Source: Diphasiastrum complanatum
Taxonomy: Eukaryota; Streptophyta; Lycopodiopsida; Lycopodiales; Lycopodiaceae
Direction of reading: 5' to 3'
Length of the DNA stretch: 64,000 nucleotides
NCBI GenBank assembly: GCA_029204225.1
Contig: MU832178.1
Coordinates: 1-64,000 of the forward strand
The notes under the pieces: generated by a model
The model's database searches: none
Told to the model about the DNA's origin: nothing
Seen by the model: only the letters and a program-made list of their open reading frames with translations
Program-made: the position numbers and the translations under genes
In this document: piece after piece, positions 43,048-53,615 of the stretch
How the letters are laid out: each line of letters begins with the position of its first letter
Numbering within the stretch: the stretch's first letter is position 1

Positions 43048-43729
43048 TGTTAAAAATTCACAATTCTAGCTTGACTAGTTTTGGTCATATGACTTGTAAA
43101 TAGTTAGATGGTCATGATGTGGCTTGTCACACGTGCCAAATAGCATAGGATTCCATTCATAAGGATGTTCTCAAGTAGACCTAAGTGTTAGAACCTTTGG
43201 AATGAGTCCAAATTATGCTTAAATACAAGGGACCAAAAATAGGAGCTATTTTTGGTAATTTTTGCATTGTTGAGGGATCTCCAAGATTCCAACCCTAACT
43301 TGGTACGGATGAAAGATCCACCAAAATTAGCATTAGGGATAGGTTTAGGGCTACTCATACCTGCCCAAAACCGTGATGGATCATGTATATATAGGAGATG
43401 ACATCTCACCAAAATTAATCAAGCAATTTCATGTTTTTTCTCTCATAATGGTGCAATTGCTCTCTATGTTCATAATTGTTTGAGTACTTGTGATTACTAA
43501 TGATTATAGGAGTGAATGTAGGTCTGGTGTACAGTACTCAGACTGTGGGAGGCCGTACTTTCACTCGTGTGAAGCCTTCTTCAAGGATTTGGGCCATTTA
43601 GTGAGGTTCAAGCATAGATTTTTGATGGATTTTGATGGTTCAACTTGTGCTAATCTTATGAAATCATAATCTATTGTTTCCCTCATCATTTCAAGTGTTT
43701 TAGGATCCTTATTTGCTGTAATTTTTACA
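43048..43729 (+). repeat. 5' LTR of element E
   Basis: Starts TGTTAAAAATTCACAATTC and ends CTGTAATTTTTACA. A TATA-like GTATATATAGG lies at about 43385. A CGTAC..TCACTCGTGTGAAG segment near 43552-43575 belongs to the motif shared with other LTRs in the window. Confidence 0.95.
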
Positions 43730-43741
43730 TGGTATCAGAGC
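43730..43741 (+). promoter_or_regulatory. primer-binding site (initiator tRNA-Met)
   Basis: TGGTATCAGAGC directly follows the 5' LTR. It is complementary to the 3' end of plant initiator tRNA-Met and primes first-strand synthesis. Confidence 0.95.
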
Positions 43742-44540
43742 CTAAAGGCTGAAATGAGCTAAATCCTTGGTTTTCATTCAATTTGATCACAATTTTTGAT
43801 CTAAATCTTGTGTAGATTGGATCTTAGCATCTACTATTGATTCTAGAACTCAAAGTGAGTCAAATACATTGGAGATTGGTGTTGTGTGACTTCATTTTCA
43901 GGTGTTTAGGTGTCTAAAACCAGAGGCAAAGTTGAATTCAATTCACATTACCAAGATAGCAAGTTTTGCTTGCTCCAAGCATTGATTTCTAAGCGAGTTT
44001 TGGAGGTGATTTCATAGAGGAGGCTTTCTAGCATTCAAGGAGAGGGAAGATCAAAGTTTTGGGGACTCTTCAAGGCTTTTCTAAGGTGTAGTAGACACCT
44101 CCTAAAGTGATTTAGGTTCAGTCCAACCATTGCTTGACTTATGCACCAAATTAGATCAATTTTTCATCAATTTTGATCATTTTTTGCTTGTGATTGGATA
44201 GTAGATTGTGTTGCATCCTCATTAAGTTCCATTTAGATCTTTTACAAGTGATTTTGGAAGTATATTAGGTTGCTGAAATTCACTCTTGATCAGATCATTT
44301 GGAAGCTTTAATGTTCTTTATAGAAAGAGGGGCAATTCTACTAGTATTGTCTACTTCAATCAAGCAAGTGCATTGTTTCTAGTATTCTATGATTTGATTT
44401 TGTTAGAGATCATTCTTAGATCTTTATAGGAAGTCTATTACTGATCTTTTCAGGTCCCTAAGAAGTGGGATAAGGTAGACCTTCAATCAAATCAATAGAA
44501 GTAACCTTCATTTGTGTCAAGTCCTTGATTAGGAGACTAG

Positions 44541-46904
44541 ATGGCATCTATAAATGCATATCTTTTGGATACTAATGAAAGGCTCAACAAAACTAACTAT
44601 TCCATATGGAAAGTTAGAATGGAATCTATCATGATCATGCAAGATCTGATGGAGATTGTAAATGGTAAGGAGGGTGAACCTATTCATCCTCAAGAAAAAG
44701 CCAAATACATCAAGAGGTGCAATGTTGCACTACATTGCATAAAAATGAATGTTGCAAATGAACTCTTAAGAGAGGTAGGAGATTGCACTTCAGCTCAAGA
44801 TGCTTGGGAGACTTTGCAAAAGGTCTATGAATCCAAGAACCAAACTATAATGTTAGCTTTGAAGAATCAAATCTATAGAAGCTATCAAAAGAAAGGAGAG
44901 AGTGCACATACTTTTGTCCTAAGAGTAAAGGAATTGAACAAAGAGCTAGCCTTTATAGGTGACCCTATCAAGGATGAAGAGCTTGTTCAACTCATATTGA
45001 ATGGACTAAGCTTTGAATTTGACAATTTGGTTCAGGGATATGCAATTATGGGTAAGCTACCCATACTTGAAGAACTCCAAGGCACACTCATGGCCGAGGA
45101 ATCAAGAAGGAGCCAAATGCAAGAGAGGATGGATAGGCTTTCCATCCAAGGTGGAGATGACCAAGCTGTCTTCACCAAAGGAAAAGGCAAGTCCAAAGGC
45201 AAAGGATCAACATTCAAGAAGTCTATAAAGCTTGAGGATCAAGAAGGACCCCCAAAGGCATCTTCATCAACCACCAAAGTCAAGATGGACAAATCAAAGG
45301 TGAAGTGCTACTATTGTAGCAAGATGGGGCATTATGCCTCGGAATGCTTCAAGAGGAAGCAAGATCAAAGCCAAGCCAACATGAGCAAAGAGGAGGAGGA
45401 GGAGAGTTCATATGAGGACTCTCTCATGATGTCCATATTTTCTTCAACAAGCTTCAAAGGAGAAGATCCTTGGTGGATTGACTCGGGTGCTAGTTCACAC
45501 ATGAGTAGTAAAAGGGAGTTTTTCTCTTCTCTCTTATCTTATGATGGACCTATAAAGTCTATCTATACAGCAAATGATGAAGCTTGTAAGATTGAAGGAG
45601 TTGGTAGCATTCCCCTTTGCTTAGGATCTTCCAAAAAGATCAACATAGAAGGTGTTTTGTACATTCCTACAATAACAAAGAATCTACTAAGTGTTGGCCA
45701 AATGGTAGACAATGGTTTCAATGTTGACTTTGCTTCAAATGAATGTTTCATCAAGAAGAAGGGTAAGATAGTGGCTAAGGGCACTAGACTTGGCAAACTT
45801 TATAAGCTGGATGCATTTGTGGATACTAATGTTGTCATGTTGGCCGAGAAGAGCAAGATATCTACCTTTACTTTATGGCACAAGAGACTTGGACATGTCA
45901 ACTCGGGTTCCATGGAGGCTATGATCAAGGAGGAGTATGCTTTAGGCCTACCAAGGTCTATTGGGAAGGAAGACAAGGTTTGTGAAGCTTGTGCCTTATC
46001 CAAGGTACATAAGAAGGTGTTTCCTAACTCCATCACAAAGTCATCTCATCCTCTTGAACTCATACACTCGGATGTGCACATTGCTAGCACCAAATCTAAT
46101 GGAGGTTCATCCATGTTTTTAACCTTCATTGATGACTACTCAAGATATTGTTGGGTGTTCTTACTTTCCTTCAAGTCTCAAGTATTTGATACTTTTGTAA
46201 AGTTCAAGTTGTTTGTGGAAAAGTATCATAATCATAGCATCAAGATTCTTAGAAGTGACAATGGTGGAGAATTCATCTCCAATGAGTTCAAGGCCTTTTG
46301 TGAGGAGGAAGGGATCAAGAAAGAGACTTCTTGTCCTTACACTCCTCAACAAAATGGAGTTGCTGAAAGAAGGAATAGAACATTATGTGAATGTTCTAAG
46401 GCTTTAAGATTAGATGCTTGTTTGTCCAAATCCTTTTGGGGTGAGTCTCTTGTATGTGCAAACTACTTGATGAATTGGGTGTCTTGCAAAGCAATTGAAG
46501 GCAAAACTCCTTATGAGATGTTGTATGGAAAGAAACCCAATCTTAATCACTTGAAAGTTTTTGGGTGTATATGTTATGTGCATGTGCCATTGGAAACAAG
46601 AACCAAGGAGGATCCATCTTCCACAAGAGGGATCATGCTTGGATATGCAAGCTCAAGCAAGGGCTACAAAGTCTATCTCCCATCCTTGAACAAATTTGTT
46701 GTTTCAAGGGATGTCATCTTTGATGAACATCATATGCATATGCTTAAAGAAGGCTCAAGTGCTCCAACAATCAAGAAGAAGATGGCCGAGGAGCAAGATC
46801 TTGGTTTTGAGGAGGAGCTCATGGAGGAGCAAGCACCAAACCCACCTATCACACCAAGGAGATCTTCAAGGGCACAATATATCAGCCCAACACCTTGCAT
46901 CTAA
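44541..46904 (+). CDS. Copia gag-protease-integrase polyprotein, truncated
   Basis: The frame has 787 codons. Residues 1-200 form the gag (UBN2-type) domain, with YSIWKVRMESIM at the start. A CCHC knuckle (CYYCSKMGHYASEC) spans 256-269. The protease active site DSGAS is at 314-318. The pre-integrase zinc region (HKRLGH .. CEACALSKVH) spans 447-490. The integrase core has D511 (HSDVH), D573 (RSDNGGEF) and E609 (NGVAERRN), a complete DDE set. The frame then ends soon after the RRSSRAQ linker at a deletion junction, so no reverse transcriptase is encoded. The product could in principle form particles, process itself and integrate, but not copy RNA. Confidence 0.9.
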   Translation: MASINAYLLDTNERLNKTNYSIWKVRMESIMIMQDLMEIVNGKEGEPIHPQEKAKYIKRCNVALHCIKMNVANELLREVGDCTSAQDAWETLQKVYESKNQTIMLALKNQIYRSYQKKGESAHTFVLRVKELNKELAFIGDPIKDEELVQLILNGLSFEFDNLVQGYAIMGKLPILEELQGTLMAEESRRSQMQERMDRLSIQGGDDQAVFTKGKGKSKGKGSTFKKSIKLEDQEGPPKASSSTTKVKMDKSKVKCYYCSKMGHYASECFKRKQDQSQANMSKEEEEESSYEDSLMMSIFSSTSFKGEDPWWIDSGASSHMSSKREFFSSLLSYDGPIKSIYTANDEACKIEGVGSIPLCLGSSKKINIEGVLYIPTITKNLLSVGQMVDNGFNVDFASNECFIKKKGKIVAKGTRLGKLYKLDAFVDTNVVMLAEKSKISTFTLWHKRLGHVNSGSMEAMIKEEYALGLPRSIGKEDKVCEACALSKVHKKVFPNSITKSSHPLELIHSDVHIASTKSNGGSSMFLTFIDDYSRYCWVFLLSFKSQVFDTFVKFKLFVEKYHNHSIKILRSDNGGEFISNEFKAFCEEEGIKKETSCPYTPQQNGVAERRNRTLCECSKALRLDACLSKSFWGESLVCANYLMNWVSCKAIEGKTPYEMLYGKKPNLNHLKVFGCICYVHVPLETRTKEDPSSTRGIMLGYASSSKGYKVYLPSLNKFVVSRDVIFDEHHMHMLKEGSSAPTIKKKMAEEQDLGFEEELMEEQAPNPPITPRRSSRAQYISPTPCI

Positions 46905-47112
46905 CCCAATCTTCCATGCAAGATCTAAGCACATTGAGATATGCCATCACTTTGTGAGAGAAATGGTGCAAGCCAAGGAGATTGCTTTGGAGCATGTTCC
47001 AAGCAATGAATGTGTAGCTGATCTACTTACTATACCACTTCAAAAGACACCTTTTATGAAGTTCAGATCATCACTTGGAGTGATTAGTAAAGCAATGATT
47101 GAACCAAGCTAG
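46885..47112 (+). pseudogene. C-terminal RNase H tail of element E after the deletion
   Basis: In a different frame from the main polyprotein, the segment reads LASNPIFHARSKHIEICHHF, then VREMVQAKEIALEHVPSNEC and VADLLTIPLQKTPF, the normal end of Copia polyprotein. It shows that an internal deletion joined the integrase linker directly to the RNase H tail with a frame change. It is not expressed as part of the polyprotein. Confidence 0.85.
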
Positions 47113-47126
47113 ATAGTGAGGAGGAG

Positions 47127-47808
47127 TGTTAAAAATTCACAATTCTAGCTTGACTAGTTTTGGTCATATGACTTGTAAATAGTTAGATGGTCATGATGTG
47201 GCTTGTCACACATGCCAAATAGCATAGGATTCCATTCATAAGGATGTTCTCAAGTAGACCTAAGTGTTAGAACCTTTGGAATGAGTCCAAATTATGCTTA
47301 GATACAAGGGAGAAAAAATAGGAGCTATTTTTGGTAATTTTTGCATTGTCGAGGGATCTCCAAGATTCCAACCCTAACTTGGTAGGGATGAAAGATCCAC
47401 CAAAATTAGCATTAGGGATAGGTTTAGGGCTACTCATACCTGCCCAAAACCGTGATGGATCATGTATATATAGGTGATGATATCTCACCAAAATTAATCA
47501 AGCAATTTCATGTTTTTTCTCTCATAATGGTGCAATTGCTCTCTATGTTCATAATTGTTTGAGTACTTGTGATTACTAATGATTATAGGAGTGAATGTAG
47601 GTCTGGTGTACAGTACTCAGACTGTGGGAGGCCGTACTTTCACACGTGTGAAGCCTTCTTCAAGGATTTGGGCCATTTAGTGAGGTTCAAGCATAGATTT
47701 TTGATGGATTTTGATGGTGCAACTTGTGCTAATCTTATGAAATCATAATCTATTGTTTCCCTCATCATTTCAAGTGTTTTAGGATCCTTATTTGCTGTAA
47801 TTTTTACA
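47127..47808 (+). repeat. 3' LTR of element E
   Basis: Same length as the 5' LTR (682 bp), with about 10 substitutions and no length change. Here the shared motif is the full palindrome CACACGTGTGAAG, where the 5' LTR has CACTCGTGTGAAG. It is followed by the right target duplication CACAC at 47809-47813. Confidence 0.95.
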
Positions 47809-47875
47809 CACACAAACACACAATATCACACACACACACACACTCTCTCACACACAATCACTCACACACACAAAA
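47809..47875. repeat. (CA)n microsatellite, right part
   Basis: This continues the CA array of 42952-43047, interrupted by element E. It joins directly to RNase H sequence of Copia F. Confidence 0.9.
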
Positions 47876-48856
47876 TACAGCTCAAGTTGTCACACAGAAT
47901 GGTTGTAGCATTGAACTGAGTGTGATGTAAGTCGTGAAGTAATAACCCGATCCATACAACTTCTGATATGCTGCGATGTACTCTGCCTTGGTCGAAGAAA
48001 GTACAACTGATTTCTGCTTCCTTGAGTTTCACGAAATCGGTCCCCCTGCCAGATAGAAACAGAACCCAGAGGTAGATTTTCTGGTAGAGACTATTCCTCC
48101 CCAATCTAAGTCGGAGTAGCCTCGCAAGACGAGTGGGTCGATAGCATTTTCATCATAACATAAAATGTGATCTAAACTTCCCTGAATATATCTCGAAATC
48201 ACTCTCTTTAATGATTTCCAATGAGAGATCCTAGGATTATACATGAATTGACTTAACGTGCTAACAATATATGCTAAATCTGGTCTAGTACACAACATTG
48301 CATACATCAAAGATCCTATAAGTGAATGATAAGGGTACTTTGCTATGTTGAGTACTTCACTGTCAGAATCAACACAAGTAGATTTAGTCAATACTATACT
48401 TGGATCCATTGGAGTATCAATTGGTTTGCAATCAGACATTTAGATTTTTTCTAAAATACCTTTTAGATATGACTGTTGACAGATGACTCTTAGTAGTGTG
48501 CAGAAGAGAAGTGTCAGATAAACGCATCATCTATGTAAAGAGCTATGTGAGCTGAATTGGTGCCTATATGCTTAGAATAAACATTATAGTCAGTCGAATT
48601 GTTTGCAAATCCCAATTGAATGAGATAAGAGTTGATTCTATCGACCCATGCTCTTGCGACCTGTTTTAGACCGTAGATTGCTTTGTGCAGCTTGCACACT
48701 TTGTGCTCTTGGCCTTTAACTTCGAATCCTTCTGGTTGGAAGGTATACAATTCCTCTTTAACGTTGCCGTTGAGAAATGCTGTCTTGACATCCGTTTGGT
48801 GCATTTCGAGGTCTTCTGCGGCTACTAACGCAATCAGAGTTCTGATTGACTGCCTA
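47876..48856 (-). mobile_element. Ty1/Copia fragment F (reverse transcriptase and RNase H)
   Basis: On the minus strand 48856-48514 encodes reverse transcriptase (HQTDVKTAFLNGNVKEELY, KLHKAIYGLKQVARAWVDR, then the active site as LYIDDAFI). 48439-48029 encodes the connection (MSDCKPIDTPMDP, AMLCTRPDLAYIVSTLSQF) and the start of RNase H (GYSDLDWGGIVSTRKSTSGF). 48104-47876 has RNase H with TTILCDNLSCI. A stop and frame changes break it, and YVDD reads YIDD. It is the oldest layer at this spot: element E's CA-repeat target and element G both lie in or beside it. Confidence 0.8.
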
Positions 48857-49830
48857 TGTAGAATAACTGATCAAACAGATCTTGATTCTACTAACAAAGC
48901 GCGTTGTTTACTTGACAAAGGATGAGAAAGAAATGAACGCGAACTCGTAACATTTCTATTCGTGATCAACTGTAAAGATTCATGAAGGATTTGCGAAATT
49001 TGTCTTGCAATCAACTCGAAAGATTCACAAAACTGTTTTTTGTAGAAGCCCGTGGCTTTCTTGTTGAAGCTCGAAAGATTCGCGACAGAATCTTGTCGCG
49101 AAATATTTTCTTTCTTGTTTAAGCCTCAGATGTTGCAAAATTGTCGTGAATAATTCATGGAATCTTCTAGACTGTTCTCCAAGCTCACTTGTCGCGAAAC
49201 TATCTCGAACAGTTCGCAAAATATTCTAGATTTCTTTATCAAGCTCAAGAATTGTCATCTGTCGCGAACAATTCACGAAGACGAAAATGTCGCGAAGAGA
49301 CAAGTGTCACGAACAATTTGCGAAACACGAAGCTGAGACGAAGAGATGGACTGTCGCAAATAATTTGCGAACAAAATTTATTTGAGCCTAGAAACAGAGC
49401 ATCTATTTGAATATCAACCATCGTAAACGGTTAGATATCTACTGTTACAGCATTGAAAGGCCAAACCTATAAATAAAAGGCCAAAAGATTTGTCATGTAG
49501 CAATATAAATACATGTGCACTACTCATTGTAACACACTCACTCAATCAGAGACACAACAACAAGATAAGACAACAAGAAACGTATATTGATGAATCAATT
49601 TCAGAGTTATAAAAATTTATTTTTTGATCAGTAGTTTCTTATTGTCTAAATTGTCTTAAGTTGTCTCTCACTTCCGCATATAATTTTCGCACACATATTC
49701 AATCAGAACTAATACTGTTTTATTGGTACATAGATCAGATACAATCTCGATTGAAGACACTGATATTAGTTTGATTTATTTGAACTGGAATCTTATTCTC
49801 TGTGGAAGAATAATTACTATTTTTCCTACA
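48857..49830 (+). repeat. 5' LTR of Copia G (974 bp)
   Basis: Runs from TGTAGAATAACTG (48857) to TTTTTCCTACA (49830), with matching TGTAG/CTACA ends, and is followed by one base and the tRNA-Met primer site. It carries many TCGCGAA/TTCGCGA words (48965-49375) and TATA-like CTATAAATAAAAG near 49468. It interrupts the reverse transcriptase of Copia F. Confidence 0.85.
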
Positions 49831-49831
49831 G

Positions 49832-49843
49832 TGGTATCAGAGC
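49832..49843 (+). promoter_or_regulatory. primer-binding site of Copia G
   Basis: TGGTATCAGAGC, complementary to initiator tRNA-Met, lies one base after the LTR. Confidence 0.95.
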
Positions 49844-49945
49844 TTATAGAATTAAAGTTGATATAGTGGTATCTTCGCATCCCTCTCAGCATTCTTCATA
49901 CATCCATCAGTAAGCCGCTATCTGGAGGTTATTCAGAAATAAAAG

Positions 49946-50942
49946 ATGTCGTCGATCACCAATATTCAAGCTAAGATCACTACAATCTTGTACCCAGAAA
50001 ATTCAAACTACTTGATTTGGAAATTAAAGACTTCACTCTTGTTGAAGGGCAAAGGTCTATGGCAAGGGGTAGAACCATTGAGGAGAAGCCGGAAGCTAGT
50101 CTTGCAAAGAACTTCGAGAATGGAGTTTAAAAAATGACAAAGCTATAGCAATTATTGCGTCTTCAGTGCATGACAATATAATGCTAGATCTTACGTCAAT
50201 TTTGAACGCAAAGGATTTATGAGAAGAATTGCAAACTAAGAATGAGACTCGATCTTGTAATTAGATCACGTTCTTGGAAGACCAATTAACTTACCTACAA
50301 TGGGACGACAAAGACCTAAACACATTCGTGCAAAAGATTAAAGATCTGTTGCAAAATTCTGGTGCAAAAAATTCAATTTCTAAAGAAAAATAGGTTAGTT
50401 ACTTTCTTTGAGCCCTACCCAGGTCACTCCACACAAATCAAACCTTATTGGCGAAAGATGCGACAATGACACTTCAAAAGGCAATAGACAAAGTTAAGGA
50501 GGAAGTAGAAGCTCATGAATGCTATGACGACAATGGTGATTCAGAAAATGCTCTACTTACTCAGAAGAATAAATCTTCTAAGAAGTCTAAGTTTAAGAGG
50601 GAGTCATCTAAGAAGAATGAGTCTAAGACTAATGAACAACAATTTGGAAAACAACAGAAGGATTCTGGTGATAAGAAGATCTGCAACAAATGTAGAAGAT
50701 CAGGTTACACAGAAGAAAAGTGTTGGCTAAATCCAAAGATTGAATGCATTCATTGTCATAAACGGGGTCATGCAGCAGTAGACTGTTATCATAATCCCAG
50801 AAACAAAAAGGAGCAGAATCGAAGCAAACCTTCAGATTCAAACTATGTCGAAGACAAAGCAGAATGTTCCACAACAGCAGAAGACAAGGTAACAAGGAAT
50901 TCAGCAGCTTATGTTAGTAATGTATCTATGTTGTTCATCTAA
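49946..50942 (+). pseudogene. Copia G gag with two zinc knuckles
   Basis: The start MSSITNIQAKITTILYPENS is followed by LIWKLKTSLLLKGKGLW, the usual Copia gag opening. Stops and frame changes occur near 50137-50450. The last frame (50448-50942) has TMTLQKAIDKVKEEVEA, a Lys-rich stretch and two Cys-His knuckles (CNKCRRSGYTEEKC and CIHCHKRGHAAVDC), then ends at TAA 50940. The protein parallels the gag of element K residue by residue, so G and K are one family. Protease, integrase and polymerase are missing because other elements follow at once. Confidence 0.8.
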
Positions 50943-50973
50943 TTCAATTTGAGAAGTAGTACTTGATTCAGGA

Positions 50974-51310
50974 GTGTGGAAAATTGCAAAATTGGACCAA
51001 GAATGGATCCTAAATGTTAGATACAATTGATCTACCAATCTACATAAGATTTAGATCAATCTAGATCAAACTTAGATGAGAAAATCTAACAAGAACAATC
51101 ATGAATGAATGGGAATTGTACTTGATGGTTTCACACGTGTGAAAACCTGTCAGAGTACGGACTCCAACCTAAAATCAAAGTACAATATGATAGGAACTCA
51201 AAACTATTAAAAAAAATCAAGACAAATAATGAGATTGACAAGAATTGCCTCCAAAACCAAGATTGGTGTTGCTTCATGATTATGGCCAAATGTGGCTCTA
51301 TATATACAAA
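50974..51310 (-). repeat. decayed LTR fragment related to element J
   Basis: Blocks such as GACCAAGAATGGATC, TTAGATCAATCTAGATC, TCTAACAAGAACAA, TTTCACACGTGTGAA and GCCTCCAAAACCAAGATTG match the plus-strand left part of the J LTR (56883-57240) in order, with many differences. It is an old member of the J family, truncated on its right side. Confidence 0.7.
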
Positions 51311-51793
51311 AAGTGGGAGCTCATGGTACTGATCATCCGTCTAATCTCATATGTGTGTTTTCTAATATCATCTTGGTGGATTCCTCTGAACTAAGTCATT
51401 CCGCGATGGCGACTCTCAGACTTGGAACAACAAACTCAACAGGCATTATAGTTTCTTGTCCATATACCATCTGAAATGGCGTTTGTCTAGTACTAACTTT
51501 GAGTGTGATTTTGAAAGCCCATAAAGCTGCATGACGGTTGTGTTCCCAATATGATCGCGAAGCTTCAACCATCTTTGTGATGAATCCACAGAGGATCTTA
51601 TTTGATGATTATGCTTGTCCATTGCACCACGGGTAATAGGGTGTACTCTTTATATGGACAACCAGATAAGGGGATAGCAGATGAGTGATAGTCTCGTTTA
51701 AAAAATGCGTTTCGCGATCACTCACGAGTTCTAGTGGACATCATACTTAGAGGTGTCTATATGGACGTGGAATTCTATGGTCTAGATAGGGGG

Positions 51794-52051
51794 TCAAAGG
51801 ATTGGTGCAGTAACTAAGGCCTTCTTGAATTTGTGGAAAGCCTCAGTGGCTTCAGCTATCCACTCTAGTTGGATGGTCATCTGGTAGATCAAGTGGGCCA
51901 ACTTAGCGAAATTCAAGACAAACCTCCTATAATAATTGCAATGCCCATAAAGATGTACACGTACAGTTCCTGGCGCAGGCAAAGCAAGTATTATGCAGAT
52001 CTTGTTGATGTCATTGGTGATACCATGCCTCGAAACTACATGGCCTAGCAC
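51794..52051 (-). pseudogene. Gypsy H reverse transcriptase end and RNase H start
   Basis: Contains LGHVVSRHGITNDINKI, NYYRRFVLNFAKLAHLIY and FHKFKKALVTAPIL, the standard Ty3/Gypsy thumb and RNase H boundary. It is separated from the polymerase frame by a stop and frame change near 52060-52115. Confidence 0.8.
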
Positions 52052-52114
52052 TATGTCGTGTGTGACCAGAAATCGACATTTGGACGAGTTTAGGGATATG
52101 CCGAATAATCGACA

Positions 52115-52549
52115 CTAAATGAACAGTTTCTCTAAGCAAGCTAGATGTTGGGCTCTAGAGGAGTGGACACACAAGTCGTCCATCAGAATCTCAAAAAACT
52201 TCCAAAGGAAATCCTTGAAGGCATAACTCATCACTCGTTGGAAAGTGTTGGGAGCGTTGCACAATCCAAATGACATCACTTTGTAGGCATATGTTCTCCA
52301 CTCAGTGGAGAATGCAGTTTTGTGCTGATCTTTTGGGGCTATCTGCACTTGGTTATAGCCACTTAACCCACCTAGAAAACTATAAACTTCTGCTCTGGCT
52401 ATCCTCTCTAACACACTTTCCATGAATGGTAAAGGAAAATGGTCCTTGTTGGTTACAACATTCAGTTTCTTGTAATCCACACAGATTCTAAGTTTCCCAT
52501 TTTTCTTAGGTACTACCATGATAGGCGATACCCAATCAATGTGTTCCAT
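52115..52549 (-). pseudogene. Gypsy H reverse transcriptase
   Basis: Contains WVSPIMVVPKKNGKLRICVD, YKKLN, GGLSGYNQVQIAPKDQHKTA, FGLCNAPNTFQRVM and the active site as LMDDLCVHS. The first catalytic Asp is lost (the usual FLDGxSGYNQ reads FLGGLSGYNQ), and YMDD reads LMDD, so the enzyme would be inactive. Confidence 0.85.
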
Positions 52550-52582
52550 CTCGTAGATGAATCCTACACCTAGAAGCTTTTT

Positions 52583-53056
52583 TTATCCTTCTTGGATCAG
52601 CTGGGCATAGTGCAGATTGGACCTATAAGGCCTACTAATTGCGGGGTTTGCACCATCAACCAGTGGAATGGTATAAACCACAACATTTAGCGATATGCCC
52701 TTCAGCTCAGCGTAGTTCCAAGCAAGACAGTCGCGGTATTTGCGAATAAGTGCCTTGAGATCCTCGAGTTCCTCTCCCTCTACATCTTCTCCTACTGATA
52801 CCATATAACTCTCCTCTCCCTGCTCAGCTAGATCTATCTCTTTCATGCAAGTAGGACCTTCATAAACATTGGCTCCTTGGGAGGTTTCTTCTAAGGGTTC
52901 TTTCTTTGCTATGGGCATACCCACTACCACTTCATCCATCTCGTAATCTTTGAAGTATTGTGGTATGTCATGCGTAGGCTTGGGTTCTTCTACAACATCC
53001 TGGCAGATTTTATCTTGTAGTTCCCGGTCGGTCGGATTCGATTCCTCGTTTATCAC
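52583..53056 (-). pseudogene. Gypsy H region upstream of reverse transcriptase
   Basis: The frame ends with LIRKYRDCLAWNYAELKGIS, TIPLVDGANPAISRPYR and YAQLIQEG, which is the usual lead-in to plant Gypsy reverse transcriptase. The earlier acidic part has no domain I can name. Confidence 0.65.
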
Positions 53057-53350
53057 TCTTGGTTTTCCACTTAGCGGTTTTTGCCTTATACATGGGTTTA
53101 AGTTCTCAGAGTGGGCTGGTGGTTGGCTGATTGTCGATTCCCATCCTTTTCAAAGATTGATCAAATTTTCTAACACTCTTGGATGGCTTCATACCTAGAT
53201 CTGTGAGGGTGATGAGAGCTTTTTCTTTTGGAGAGCCTCCAGAAGGTGGATCCAAAGTGATCGATTCCTTTCCCTTGGCGTTCGTTGGTGACTCTGATTG
53301 TGGATTAGGTGTCGGATCTTTTACCATCTTTATGCTATTGTCCCATAATG

Positions 53351-53436
53351 CTTCTTGGTTTCCAAGGGGAGGCTCAAACCTGGGACCAAAGAAACTTTGG
53401 ATGCCAAGCTAACCAGCTAAGCCAACCCCGTTGGGT
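53351..53436 (-). mobile_element. 86-bp tRNA-derived retroposon with 15-bp target duplication
   Basis: Flanked by perfect TATTGTCCCATAATG copies (53336-53350 and 53437-53451). In minus sense it has A-box-like TGGCTTAGCTGG and B-box-like GGTTTGAGCCT, and ends TTGGAAACCAAGAAG. It is nearly the same sequence as the copy at 34819-34902. It inserted into the already Gypsy-derived DNA of element H. Confidence 0.8.
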
Positions 53437-53615
53437 TATTGTCCCATAATGAGATTTCAAGCTTATAAAGAGCTTCATCCTCAGCTAGGTCCCAATCTAT
53501 GCATTCTTGCAAGAGATCGTTAATGGTTAACACTAGTCACGGATCCGTTGGTTATCGTATCCATTCGGCCTACTACAACGTTACCTTGTGGGGCTCTGTT
53601 GTTTCGATGAGATCT

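Larger units (their letters stand above)
43048..47808 (+). mobile_element. young non-autonomous Ty1/Copia element E, reverse transcriptase deleted
   Basis: Two 682-bp LTRs (43048-43729 and 47127-47808), TG..CA ends, a tRNA-Met primer site (43730-43741), a polypurine tract (GAGGAGGAG before 47127) and CACAC target duplications on both sides define a complete insertion. By eye the LTRs differ at about 10 of 682 positions. The internal region has one long frame for gag, protease and integrase, but reverse transcriptase and most of RNase H are missing. It would need polymerase supplied in trans. It inserted into a CA repeat. Confidence 0.93.
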
